Source: Myxococcus stipitatus DSM 14675 (lineage in GTDB: Bacteria > Myxococcota > Myxococcia > Myxococcales > Myxococcaceae). Taken from it: a stretch of 64,000 nt of DNA. The stretch is from positions 8,373,501-8,437,500 of the forward strand of contig NC_020126.1 of assembly GCF_000331735.1 (NCBI RefSeq), read 5' to 3'. The position numbers and the translations under genes were made by a program. Numbering within the stretch: position 1 is the first letter of the stretch; each line of letters opens with the position of its first letter. This document shows, one piece after another, positions 52,209-59,374 of this stretch. The notes beneath the pieces were generated by a model, which did not search any database, was not told the DNA's origin, and worked only from the letters and a program-made list of their open reading frames with translations.

Positions 52209-53036
52209 TCAGAAGAAGTGAGAGAGCCCCTCCGGCGCGGCGTCACGAGACTGGGCGAAGAACTCCGCGAGCGTCGACCATGAGGCCCGCTCGTAACGCC
52301 CCGGCGTCGTGCCGAGATAGCGGCGCCACTGGCGAATCTGGTGCGCCTGATCGCTGAACCCTTGCAGCGGGTCCCCTTGCCCCATCTGCGCCGCACGAAA
52401 GCTGGCCTGCATCCGCTCCAGCCCCTGCAACTCCTTGGGCGAACAGCCGACATGCACCTGGAACCATCTCTCCAACTGCCGCACCGAAACACCCGCGACT
52501 CGCGCCGCATCGTCCACGCGCGAGGCGCTCGACAGGGACACCCAGGCCCACCCGAGTCGCTTCAGCTCACCTTCGATTCCGTGCGTCGCCTCGGCCCGCT
52601 GAAGCAGCCACGCATCGAGCCTCTTCGCCACCCGCCGAGGCTCCCATATCGCGGCCATGTCCTCGCCCAGTCTGCGCGACGGCCCATCTCCCAGGAGCCC
52701 GCCCAGTTCGATGAGCTCATCGCGGCTCTCCGCCCCCGTCGACGGGAACAGTCGCGCCAGCCCTGGAGGCCGCAGCATCACCATCACGAAGGAGCACCCC
52801 TCTCCCGAGTGCCACACCCGTGGACGACTCTGCACGCCCAGCAACGACGCTCGCGGCGCTCCCGCCGAGAACTCACTCCGGCACGGCCTGCCGAAGTTGA
52901 GCGTCAGCACCGCCGCCGTGTGCGGCGTCGTCCGGATGGGGTTCCCCTCATACGCGCCCTCCAGGTCCTCGATGAACCAGTACCCCAGGACCAGGGACGC
53001 GAGCGCGGGATGGGGTGGCAACGCGAGGAACGCCAT
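52209..53036 (-). CDS. AraC-family transcriptional regulator
   Basis: The 275-residue protein has an N-terminal sensory region (1-150, DUF6597-like, with LASLVLGYWFIEDL and HTAAVLTLNFGRP) and a C-terminal AraC DNA-binding domain (about 160-255, DDAARVAGVSVRQLERWFQVHVGCSPKE then FSDQAHQIRQWRRYLGTTPGRYE). The second HTH is complete. It begins 13 bases after the stop of the Ada-like gene on the same strand, so they are probably one transcript. Target genes unknown; the adjacent dienelactone hydrolase is a candidate. Confidence 0.88.
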   Translation of the reverse strand: MAFLALPPHPALASLVLGYWFIEDLEGAYEGNPIRTTPHTAAVLTLNFGRPCRSEFSAGAPRASLLGVQSRPRVWHSGEGCSFVMVMLRPPGLARLFPSTGAESRDELIELGGLLGDGPSRRLGEDMAAIWEPRRVAKRLDAWLLQRAEATHGIEGELKRLGWAWVSLSSASRVDDAARVAGVSVRQLERWFQVHVGCSPKELQGLERMQASFRAAQMGQGDPLQGFSDQAHQIRQWRRYLGTTPGRYERASWSTLAEFFAQSRDAAPEGLSHFF

Positions 53037-53049
53037 CAGACCTCCAGAC

Positions 53050-53922
53050 TCACGCCAGCGCCGCGACCTCTCCGTCCTCGTTCTCCGCGCCGTACCGCAG
53101 CGACTCCCACGCCAGCATCACCTGCTTGCGCGCGGGGCCCCAGCGGTAATCCCCGAAGACGCCCGTCTTGCGCAGCACCCGGTGACACGGAATCAGCAAC
53201 GCCACCGGATTGCTCCCCACCGCCGTGCCCACCGCGCGCACCGCCTTGGGCCGGCCAATGGCCTTCGCCAGGTCCTCGTACGTCGCCACCTCTCCCGGCG
53301 CCACGCGCAGCAACGCCTGCCACACCTGCACCTGGAACGGCGTCCCCTTCACCAACACCGACAGCGGCGTGCGCGCGTCCGGCGGCGACTCGGGGAAGAT
53401 GCGCCCCACCCACCCAGCCGTCTCCTCCCGCGACTCCACGAAGGTCGCCTGCGGCCACTCCGCGCGCAGGGACTCCAGCGCCTCCGCCTCCGTCGCGCCC
53501 GTCAGGAAGTGCAGCCCGCAGATGCCTCGCTCACAGACCGCGATGAGACATGCGCCGAACGGTGTCTCATGCACGCCGTGATGCACCGTGAGCCCTTCCC
53601 CACCCGACTTGAACTCCCCCGGCGTCATCGCCGTCAGCGTGACGAACAGCTCGTGCAGTCGCCCGCCCCCGGACAGCCCCACCGCCAGGGACGTGTCGAG
53701 CACGCTGCGCCGCTCGGCCAACAGCCGACGCGCCGAGCTGAGCGTGTGCATCTGCAGGAAGCGCTTGGGACTGATGCCCGCCCAGCGGGTGAAGAGGCGC
53801 TGGAAGTGGAAGGCACTCAGCCCCACGTGCGCCGCGACGGCGTCCAATGACGGCTGCTCACGCGCATGCGCATCGAGATAGAGAATCGCCTGCTCGATTC
53901 GGGCGTAGTCGCTGTTCCCCAT
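53050..53922 (-). CDS. Ada-like protein: AraC HTH fused to O6-methylguanine-DNA methyltransferase
   Basis: The 290-residue protein has an AraC HTH (8-105, VAAHVGLSAFHFQRLFTRWAGISPKRFLQ) followed by a methyltransferase domain with the suicide cysteine in LIPCHRVL (Cys246) and the helix-turn RPKAVRAVGTAVGSN. It repairs O6-methylguanine by accepting the methyl group once. Compared with E. coli Ada, the N-terminal zinc domain that repairs methylphosphotriesters and triggers the SOS-like adaptive response is missing, so damage sensing must work differently. Start ATG 53922 with GGAG 8 bases upstream. First gene of a unit with the AraC regulator. Confidence 0.9.
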   Translation of the reverse strand: MGNSDYARIEQAILYLDAHAREQPSLDAVAAHVGLSAFHFQRLFTRWAGISPKRFLQMHTLSSARRLLAERRSVLDTSLAVGLSGGGRLHELFVTLTAMTPGEFKSGGEGLTVHHGVHETPFGACLIAVCERGICGLHFLTGATEAEALESLRAEWPQATFVESREETAGWVGRIFPESPPDARTPLSVLVKGTPFQVQVWQALLRVAPGEVATYEDLAKAIGRPKAVRAVGTAVGSNPVALLIPCHRVLRKTGVFGDYRWGPARKQVMLAWESLRYGAENEDGEVAALA

Positions 53923-54078
53923 GTCCCGGCTCCTCGAATGTCCTGTGTTCACGACGGGATATGGCCGCCACGCCTCCGCCCTTCAACCCGCTTCTTGCGC
54001 TCCCCTTTCGCCGCAAGGACCGGGTCGCGCGCCCGGGCACGTGGGCCTACGCTGCCAGCCCTACCCTCAGGAGCCCCC

Positions 54079-54711
54079 ATGCGCCTGTACGACTACGCGC
54101 CCTCCGCCAACGGCTACAAGATTCGCCTCCTGCTCTCCTGGCTCGACAAGTCCTATGAATTGGTCCCCGTGGACATCTTCTCGGGGGAGAGCCACACCGA
54201 CGACTTCCTGCGCCACAAGAACCCCCACGGCCGCATCCCCGTCCTGGAGCCGGAACCCGGCCGCTTCCTCGCCGAGTCCAACGCCATCATCCTCTTCCTC
54301 GCCGAGGGCACCCCGCTGCTCCCCGAGGACCGCTTCGAGCGCGCCCACGTCCACCAGTGGCTCTTCTTCGAGCAGAACGCCCTGGAGCCCAACCTCGGCA
54401 CCGCGCGCTTCTGGAAGCTGACGGGCCGCGCGGCCCTGAACCCCGAGGCCTTCCGCCTGCGCCTCGAGGCCGCTCGCAACGCCCTCCAGGCAATGGAGCG
54501 CCACCTGGCGCACCACCCGTTCTTCGTGGGCGAGCGCCCCACCGTCGCCGACATCGGCCTGTATGGCTTCGGCCATGTCGCGGCTGACGCGGGAATCAAC
54601 CTGGGCGACTTCCCCGCCGTGTCCGCGTGGCTCGCGCGCATGAAGGCCATCCCCGGCCACATCGGTGCGCTCGCGCCGTACACCGCGAACGCACACGTGA
54701 CTCCCTCGTAA
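54079..54711 (+). CDS. Glutathione S-transferase family protein
   Basis: The 210-residue protein has an N-terminal thioredoxin-like domain (1-80, with KIRLLLSWL, a cis-Pro in GRIPVLE and the glutathione-gamma-Glu-binding ESNAIILFLAEG) and an all-helical C-terminal domain (90-205, FFVGERPTVADIGLYGFGHVA). The N-terminal catalytic Ser/Cys/Tyr is not obvious (reads YAPSANGYK; Ser9 possible). Start ATG 54079 with CAGGAG 7 bases upstream. Divergent from the Ada-like gene across about 156 bases. A 10-bp hairpin follows. Confidence 0.88.
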   Translation: MRLYDYAPSANGYKIRLLLSWLDKSYELVPVDIFSGESHTDDFLRHKNPHGRIPVLEPEPGRFLAESNAIILFLAEGTPLLPEDRFERAHVHQWLFFEQNALEPNLGTARFWKLTGRAALNPEAFRLRLEAARNALQAMERHLAHHPFFVGERPTVADIGLYGFGHVAADAGINLGDFPAVSAWLARMKAIPGHIGALAPYTANAHVTPS

Positions 54712-54741
54712 CGAGGGGGCACGGCGCCCTCGCTCCCTCGT

Positions 54742-54773
54742 GCCGCGCGTGTTCCCCACCTCTCACGCGCGGC
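54742..54773 (+). terminator. 10-bp hairpin after the GST gene
   Basis: GCCGCGCGTG (54742-54751) pairs exactly with CACGCGCGGC (54764-54773) around a 12-base loop, 31 bases after the GST stop and 20 bases before the promoter of the next gene. It separates the GST transcript from the metX-like leader. Confidence 0.6.
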
Positions 54774-54792
54774 CCTGGGACGGGAGGTCGGC

Positions 54793-54821
54793 TTGACTCG
54801 CGAATGGTGAGCGTTTATCCC
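54793..54821 (+). promoter_or_regulatory. Sigma-70-type promoter of the leader-peptide/metX transcript
   Basis: A -35 box TTGACT (54793-54798) is followed by a 17-base spacer and a -10-like TATCCC (54816-54821). The expected start of transcription lies at about 54828-54832, which coincides with the ATG of the 24-codon leader ORF at 54832. The -35 is close to consensus, the -10 weak. Read from the sequence; not measured. Confidence 0.55.
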
Positions 54822-54831
54822 TAGCGCCACG

Positions 54832-54906
54832 ATGAAGTCCCTCTTCGCCCTGTGCATGTGCCGAATGTCGATGAGTGGTGGGCTCCCGCCCGCCCGCGTC
54901 GGCTGA
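54832..54906 (+). CDS. 24-residue Met/Cys-rich leader peptide, apparently leaderless
   Basis: The ORF runs from ATG 54832 to TGA 54904-54906. It encodes 24 residues including four Met and two Cys. The cluster CMCRMSM occupies residues 8-14 (54853-54873), so two Cys and three Met codons fall within seven codons. No Shine-Dalgarno sequence is present; the predicted transcript starts at the ATG itself, as in leaderless mRNAs. Immediately after the cluster lies GGTGGGCTC (54877-54885), complementary to the downstream terminator arm. It precedes a MetX-type gene, so the amino-acid content matches the product pathway. The peptide itself is likely only a sensor of Met/Cys-tRNA supply. Too short for domain analysis; reality rests on this context. 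Confidence 0.5.
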   Translation: MKSLFALCMCRMSMSGGLPPARVG

Positions 54907-54941
54907 CGTCCACCCGACCCCGGCGAGCCATCGAGCCCACC
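54877..54941 (+). promoter_or_regulatory. Predicted antiterminator pairing in the metX leader
   Basis: GGTGGGCTC (54877-54885, inside the leader ORF) is the exact complement of GAGCCCACC (54933-54941), giving 9 uninterrupted base pairs. The second segment is the 5' arm of the terminator hairpin, so the two structures exclude each other. A third option is a local hairpin GGTGGGC (54877-54883) / GCCCGCC (54888-54894). Ribosome position on the leader would choose between them. Confidence 0.5.
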
Positions 54942-54975
54942 CACCCCGCGAGGGTCGGTGGGCTTTCTCGTTCTT
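54933..54975 (+). terminator. Intrinsic terminator (attenuator) upstream of metX-like gene
   Basis: AGCCCACC (54934-54941) pairs with GGTGGGCT (54957-54964). An inner ACCC/GGGT (54943-54946 / 54952-54955) extends it after one C-C mismatch, loop 5 bases. It is followed by a T-rich tail TTTCTCGTTCTT (54964-54975), rare in this GC-rich window. It ends 56 bases before the metX-like start codon. Its location upstream of, not after, a gene marks it as an attenuator. Confidence 0.7.
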
Positions 54976-55030
54976 GGCCCTCCGACAGCGCCCTCGCTCC
55001 AAACCTCCCCCGCCTGTCTGGAGACACCCC

Positions 55031-56335
55031 TTGGCCCCCCACACCAGTGCGCCCACCCCGCGCCTCTTCGATGTCACTCCCGCCGACCTGACGCTGGAGG
55101 CCGGCGCTCGCATCTCGCCGCACCTCGTGCGCGGCTGGTGGTGGGGCCCCGAAGAAGACCTGCCCTGGCTCCAAGCGCGCGCCCGCCTCCTCTCCGAGGA
55201 CGAAGCCCAGGGCACCACGCCGCGCCTCGTGCGCCGCACCCTCGCCGAGCAACACCACGCCCTCGAGCGCGCCCGCCGCCGCGCCACCACCCGCCCCTCC
55301 TCGCGCATCCCCACGGTGCTCCTGGTCCACGCGCTCACCGGCGACATGCGCGCGGGAGGCGAAGGCGGCTGGTGGGAGCCCGTCATCGGACCCGGACGCG
55401 CGCTGGACCCCACGCGGGTGCGGCTGTTGTGTTTCAACAACCTGGGCTCCTGTTACGGCACCACCGGCCCCGCGGATGAGGGGTTCCCCGGACGCACCGA
55501 GGACACCCGCTTCGGCCCCGCCCCCGCGCTGACCAAGGGAAACCTCCACCAGGACGAGCGCCACCTCCCCGCCACCGTCACCCCGTGGGACCAGGCACGC
55601 AGCATCCTCCTGGCGCTCGATGCGCTCGGCGTCGAGGAGGTCTCGCTCGTCACGGGCGGCTCACTCGGCGGGATGATTGTCCTCTGCCTCGCGGCCCTCG
55701 CACCGGAGCGCTTCGCGCGCATGGCCCCCATCGCCACCTCGGAGACCGCGTCCGCGTGGGTGGTGGGCCTCAACCACGTCGCGCGACAGGCCGTGCTGCT
55801 GGACCCCGGCTACCCCGAGTCCGCGCACCGAGGACTCGAGCTCGCCCGACAGCTCGCGATGCTCTCCTACCGCGCGGAGCCAGGGCTCGAGGCCAGCCAG
55901 CCTCGCCCTCCCGCCTGGTCCTCTCGCGCGCTCTACCCGGTGCAGAGCTACCTGGAGCACCAGGGCCGCAAGCTGGAGGCCCGCTTCGATGCACGCGCGT
56001 ACCTGGCGCAGCTCGGCGCCATGGACCACCATGACCTCGCGCGCGCGCCCCACGGCGGCCTGGAGCGCATCCGCGCCAGCGCGTTGTGCGTGGGCATCGA
56101 CCGCGACCAGCTCTTCTTCCCCGAGCACATGGACGCCCTCGCCCGGAAGCTGCGCGCGCACGGCCGCCACGCGGAGCACGCGGAGCTGACCAGCCTCCAC
56201 GGGCATGACGGCTTCCTCATCGAGTGGGAGCCGCTCTCCGCGCTGCTCACGCGGGCGCTCGCCCTGCCCTCCGCGCTGGACGTCCCCGGCGCCTTGCTGG
56301 GCACCGCGCGCCCGCCGAGCGAACGCACGGCGTGA
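55031..56335 (+). CDS. metX: MetX-type homoserine (or serine) O-acyltransferase
   Basis: This 434-residue alpha/beta hydrolase-fold acyltransferase transfers an acetyl or succinyl group to homoserine, the entry step to methionine. The oxyanion/entry motif is VLLVHALTGDM (96-106). The family phrase NNLGSCYGTTGP is at 136-147, the nucleophile Ser211 in TGGSLGGM, the acid Asp359 in RDQLFFP and His392 in LHGHDGFL. The start is TTG 55031 with GGAG 7 bases upstream; there is no in-frame ATG near the family N-terminus. MetX relatives can also act on serine (cysteine pathway) and prefer acetyl or succinyl donors; sequence alone does not settle this. The attenuator-like leader with Met and Cys codons supports a sulfur-amino-acid role. 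Confidence 0.85.
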   Translation: MAPHTSAPTPRLFDVTPADLTLEAGARISPHLVRGWWWGPEEDLPWLQARARLLSEDEAQGTTPRLVRRTLAEQHHALERARRRATTRPSSRIPTVLLVHALTGDMRAGGEGGWWEPVIGPGRALDPTRVRLLCFNNLGSCYGTTGPADEGFPGRTEDTRFGPAPALTKGNLHQDERHLPATVTPWDQARSILLALDALGVEEVSLVTGGSLGGMIVLCLAALAPERFARMAPIATSETASAWVVGLNHVARQAVLLDPGYPESAHRGLELARQLAMLSYRAEPGLEASQPRPPAWSSRALYPVQSYLEHQGRKLEARFDARAYLAQLGAMDHHDLARAPHGGLERIRASALCVGIDRDQLFFPEHMDALARKLRAHGRHAEHAELTSLHGHDGFLIEWEPLSALLTRALALPSALDVPGALLGTARPPSERTA

Positions 56336-56352
56336 CCTGAGAGAAGAGTGGC

Positions 56353-57444
56353 TCAGCCCACCTGGCGATGGCCGGGCCACACCGGGAGGTCCTGGTGGGA
56401 CCAGATGGGCGGCTCCGCCTCGCCGGCGTGGGCGCGCAGCCGGCAGTACTCCTGATACGACGCCTGGATGGTCAGCACGTCCCCGGGGCGAATGACCTCT
56501 TCACCCACCGGGTGGAGCTGCTCGTCGGTGCCGCGCTGGAGCACCAGCGCCAACCCGCCGAACTTGTCGCGCACCTCGGAGATGCTCATCCCCGGCAGTC
56601 CCTCGCGCGCCTCGAAGAGCGACACCACCATCAGGTGCTTGCCCAAGTGGAACGAGTGGACGATGCGCGGGTCCAACGCCGCGAGCGCCATCGCGGGCGC
56701 GGCGAGCGACGAGCTGGACAGCGCCTCCGCCTTGAACGTGTCGCGCACCTTGCCGCTCAAGTCCTCGTCGAACAACCGGATGACCACGCGGATGGAGGGG
56801 TTCAGCTTCCGGGCATCCAGCGCGATGTTGAGGTTGGCCAGGTCGTCATCCGTGGCGCAGACGATGGCGGAGGCGTGCTTCACGTTGGTGCGCGGCAGGC
56901 ACAGCGGGCTGCGCGTGTCGTCGATGAGCAACGGGACCCGCTCGTCGCGCAGCGCGGAGACGAAGGCGGCGTCCTCGCGCTTCTCCACCACCACGATGTC
57001 CTTGCCCATCTCCCGCAGCTGGGTCACCACGCGGTAGCCCACCCGCCCCGCTCCGCACACCACGACGTGGCCCTTCATCGTCTCGGTGACCACTTCAATC
57101 CACTCCTTGTCGTTCTTGTGCCGGGCGAAGAAGAGGTAGGCGAAGCGCACCACGCCATCCGCCACGAGGGCGATTCCCACCGGGGGAATCACCACGTTGA
57201 GCAGCTCGATGACCCAGTCGTGCACGTACGGCAGCGACGGCTGGCCGTAGAGCAGGAAGTAGACGTGGTGCAGCGCCTCGCCGAACGAGATTCGCTCCCC
57301 CGCGGGGCCCACGTAGCGCCAGTCGAACAGCAGCGGGCCTCCGCCAAACAGCGCCAGCCCCAGCACGAGCGTGGTGCGAAAGCGTCGCACCAGCGCACGC
57401 AGGTAGCGCAGATTGGCTCGGAGGTGTCGGCGGGAGCCCCCCAT
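56353..57444 (-). CDS. Kch/TrkA-type ion channel or NAD-binding regulatory protein
   Basis: The 363-residue protein has two membrane helices (about 22-40 and 82-105) flanking a pore-loop-like region, then a RCK/TrkA-N Rossmann domain (about 125-245, VVVCGAGRVGYRV) and a TrkA-C domain (270-350). This is the architecture of simple RCK-gated potassium channels, but the canonical TVGYG filter is not seen: the stretch between helices reads YGQPSLPYVHDW. Whether it conducts K+ is therefore uncertain; it may be a divergent channel or an NAD(H)-dependent regulator. Convergent with metX (17 bases between stops) and downstream of tatC on the same strand (11 bases), so probably in the tat transcript. 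Confidence 0.75.
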   Translation of the reverse strand: MGGSRRHLRANLRYLRALVRRFRTTLVLGLALFGGGPLLFDWRYVGPAGERISFGEALHHVYFLLYGQPSLPYVHDWVIELLNVVIPPVGIALVADGVVRFAYLFFARHKNDKEWIEVVTETMKGHVVVCGAGRVGYRVVTQLREMGKDIVVVEKREDAAFVSALRDERVPLLIDDTRSPLCLPRTNVKHASAIVCATDDDLANLNIALDARKLNPSIRVVIRLFDEDLSGKVRDTFKAEALSSSSLAAPAMALAALDPRIVHSFHLGKHLMVVSLFEAREGLPGMSISEVRDKFGGLALVLQRGTDEQLHPVGEEVIRPGDVLTIQASYQEYCRLRAHAGEAEPPIWSHQDLPVWPGHRQVG

Positions 57445-57455
57445 GGTGGACCAGC

Positions 57456-58664
57456 CTACGACACCGGCGTGATGCCCGTCTCCTCCGCCGTGTTGCGAGC
57501 GCGACGCCGCTCCACCAGCCACACCAGCAGGACGCCCAGCTCGTAGCAGGCCAGCATGGGGCCCGCCATCAGCGACAGGTTCACCACGTCACCCGTCGGC
57601 GTGATGATGGCCGCGGCGATGAGGCACACCACGAACGCGTGGCGCTGGTACTTGAAGAGCCACTTCGACTGGACCACGCCCACCACGCCGAGCAGCGCCA
57701 TCACCAGCGGCAGCTCGAAGATGATGCCGAAGGCCAGGATGAGCAGCAGCACCAGCGACAGCTGCTCGTGCATGGTCAGCATGGGCCGCGTCCACCGCGC
57801 CGCCTCGTGCCGGGCCTCGCCCGCGGACAGCTCCTTCTCCAGCTTCCACAACCCGGACAGCTCCTCGGTGCGCGTGGGGGCGACGCCGGCCAGCAGGCTC
57901 GCCGCCTCGTCCATGGCCACCGCCGCCGCCGCGTAGTCCTGCTTGGCGTAGGCCGTCACCGCGGCGACCTTCTTCTCCACCGCCTGCCGCAGCACGCCTC
58001 GGGCCGGCGGGCCGAAGCCCTCCGCCGCCGCGTCCACCAGCTTGCCCAGCCCGTCCAGGCGCGACTTGAGCTCCACCGACTGCGAGGGCGCGCGCTCGGG
58101 CGCCGGAGACTGCCCCTCTCCGTCCGCGCGCAGCGACGCGCTGGTCTCCTTCGCCAGCACCCCGGCCCGCTCCGCGTCGCCCACGCGCAAGAAGCGCAAG
58201 GCGTCATCCGCGCGCAGCCGGGCCGTGTCCAGCCGCTGCTCCAAGGCCAGCGTCTCCTCCTCGTTGAGGAGGAACTTGAACATGGAGGGCAGCACCGCGA
58301 AGTAGCAGAACGACGCGCCCAGGATGAAGGCCAGCGAGCCGAACGCGACGAAGGGCGCCGCGTAGCGCCGCTCCTCCGGGAACAGGCCCGGCGAGACGAA
58401 GCCCCAGATCTGCCAGAGGATGACGGGCGTGGTGAGGAAGATGCCGCAGTACACGCCGACCTTCATGAGGACGTTTATCTCCTCGATGCCGGACGTGTAG
58501 ATGAGGGCGCGGTTGCCCTCCGGGAGCGCATCCAGCACCGGCCGCATCAGCACGCCGAAGATGGGCTTGGCGAACAGGAGCGAGGCGGCCCCGAGCACCA
58601 GGACCGCCAGGGTGCACTTCATGAGGCGCCCGCGGAGCTCCGACAGGTGCTCCATCAAGCTCAT
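57456..58664 (-). CDS. tatC: Sec-independent translocase TatC with ~160-residue insertion in the second periplasmic loop
   Basis: TatC is the receptor of the twin-arginine export pathway. The N-terminal HLSELRGRL (6-14), the TM1-TM2 region and ILWQIWGFVSPGLFPEERR (82-100) match the family. TM3 (about 103-132) is followed by a charged, helical insert (about 135-295, rich in Ala/Glu/Lys with a DAERAGVLAKE stretch). The fold then resumes with TM4-TM6 (MHEQLSLVLLLILAFGIIFELPLVM and IITPTGDVVN). Length is 402 against about 250 usually. The insert lies in the P2 periplasmic loop. TatB is directly upstream (39 bases), and several Tat-like substrates (the DUF4159 protein, perhaps the dioxygenase) are in this window. 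Confidence 0.92.
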   Translation of the reverse strand: MSLMEHLSELRGRLMKCTLAVLVLGAASLLFAKPIFGVLMRPVLDALPEGNRALIYTSGIEEINVLMKVGVYCGIFLTTPVILWQIWGFVSPGLFPEERRYAAPFVAFGSLAFILGASFCYFAVLPSMFKFLLNEEETLALEQRLDTARLRADDALRFLRVGDAERAGVLAKETSASLRADGEGQSPAPERAPSQSVELKSRLDGLGKLVDAAAEGFGPPARGVLRQAVEKKVAAVTAYAKQDYAAAAVAMDEAASLLAGVAPTRTEELSGLWKLEKELSAGEARHEAARWTRPMLTMHEQLSLVLLLILAFGIIFELPLVMALLGVVGVVQSKWLFKYQRHAFVVCLIAAAIITPTGDVVNLSLMAGPMLACYELGVLLVWLVERRRARNTAEETGITPVS

Positions 58665-58703
58665 CCGCAGCTCGGACTCGGTAGCGGTCTGGGAACTCAG
58701 GGG

Positions 58704-59243
58704 TCAGCTCCGTTTCGGCGCGTTGCGCGCCACCGTTCCCGGTAGCGGCGAAAGCTGGGGCAGTCCGTCGGCGCCCACGCTCTCCGAGGGGGCGGACGAC
58801 GCGGTGGGAGAAGCAGGCTCACCCGCGGGCGCGGACGACTCCGCTTCCGGCGCGGGAGACGAAGCCGGGGGCTCGGGGAGCTCCGCCCCGTCCAGTCCGA
58901 GCGGCGCGCGCGGGGACTGCGTCTCGGCGGCGGAGGGCTCCGCGGGAGTCGCCGGGGCCAGCGCGTCCGTGGGCGTCAGCGCGTCCGGCGCGCCCACCTG
59001 CGGCGCGGGGGAGCGGCCGAAGGGCAGGCCCGGCCTCACCGGAGGGGTGGGCTCCCGGTTGAGCTCCGTGTCCATGGTGTAGAACTCGCGCTCCACCACG
59101 TTGCGGACCTCGTCCGTCTGGCGGCGGAACTCCCGCATGAACTTGCCGATGGCACGCGCCAGCTCGGGCAACCGCTGCGGCCCGAGGATGAGCAGCGCGG
59201 CCACCGCGATGAGCACCATTTCGCCTGCGCCGATGTTGAACAT
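58704..59243 (-). CDS. tatB: Tat translocase subunit TatB
   Basis: The 179-residue protein has one N-terminal membrane helix (about 6-22, ending ILGPQRLPELARAIGKFMREF, the TatA/B amphipathic helix), then a long Pro/Ala/Ser/Glu-rich disordered tail (65-179). The membrane part with GPQRLPE and the acidic-rich tail fit TatB better than TatA (TatA has FG at the hinge). It forms the receptor complex with TatC, encoded next on the strand. No tatA is seen in the window. Start ATG 59243. Confidence 0.9.
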   Translation of the reverse strand: MFNIGAGEMVLIAVAALLILGPQRLPELARAIGKFMREFRRQTDEVRNVVEREFYTMDTELNREPTPPVRPGLPFGRSPAPQVGAPDALTPTDALAPATPAEPSAAETQSPRAPLGLDGAELPEPPASSPAPEAESSAPAGEPASPTASSAPSESVGADGLPQLSPLPGTVARNAPKRS

Positions 59244-59374
59244 GTCCTGACGGGCTCCCCGAAGCTGCCCGGTTTATCGCGCCCCGGGCCACTTGGCGCA
59301 ACCGCTCGACGCTTCCGGCCGTCCGCCCGTCACCGTGGGCGGGGGGCAGCCGGCCCTCTACCTCAACCCCTACA

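Noticed and set aside
54906..55030. SAM riboswitch upstream of metX
   Set aside because: I could not recognise the conserved cores of SAM-I, SAM-II or SAM-IV aptamers; the leader ORF plus alternative pairing explains the region better.
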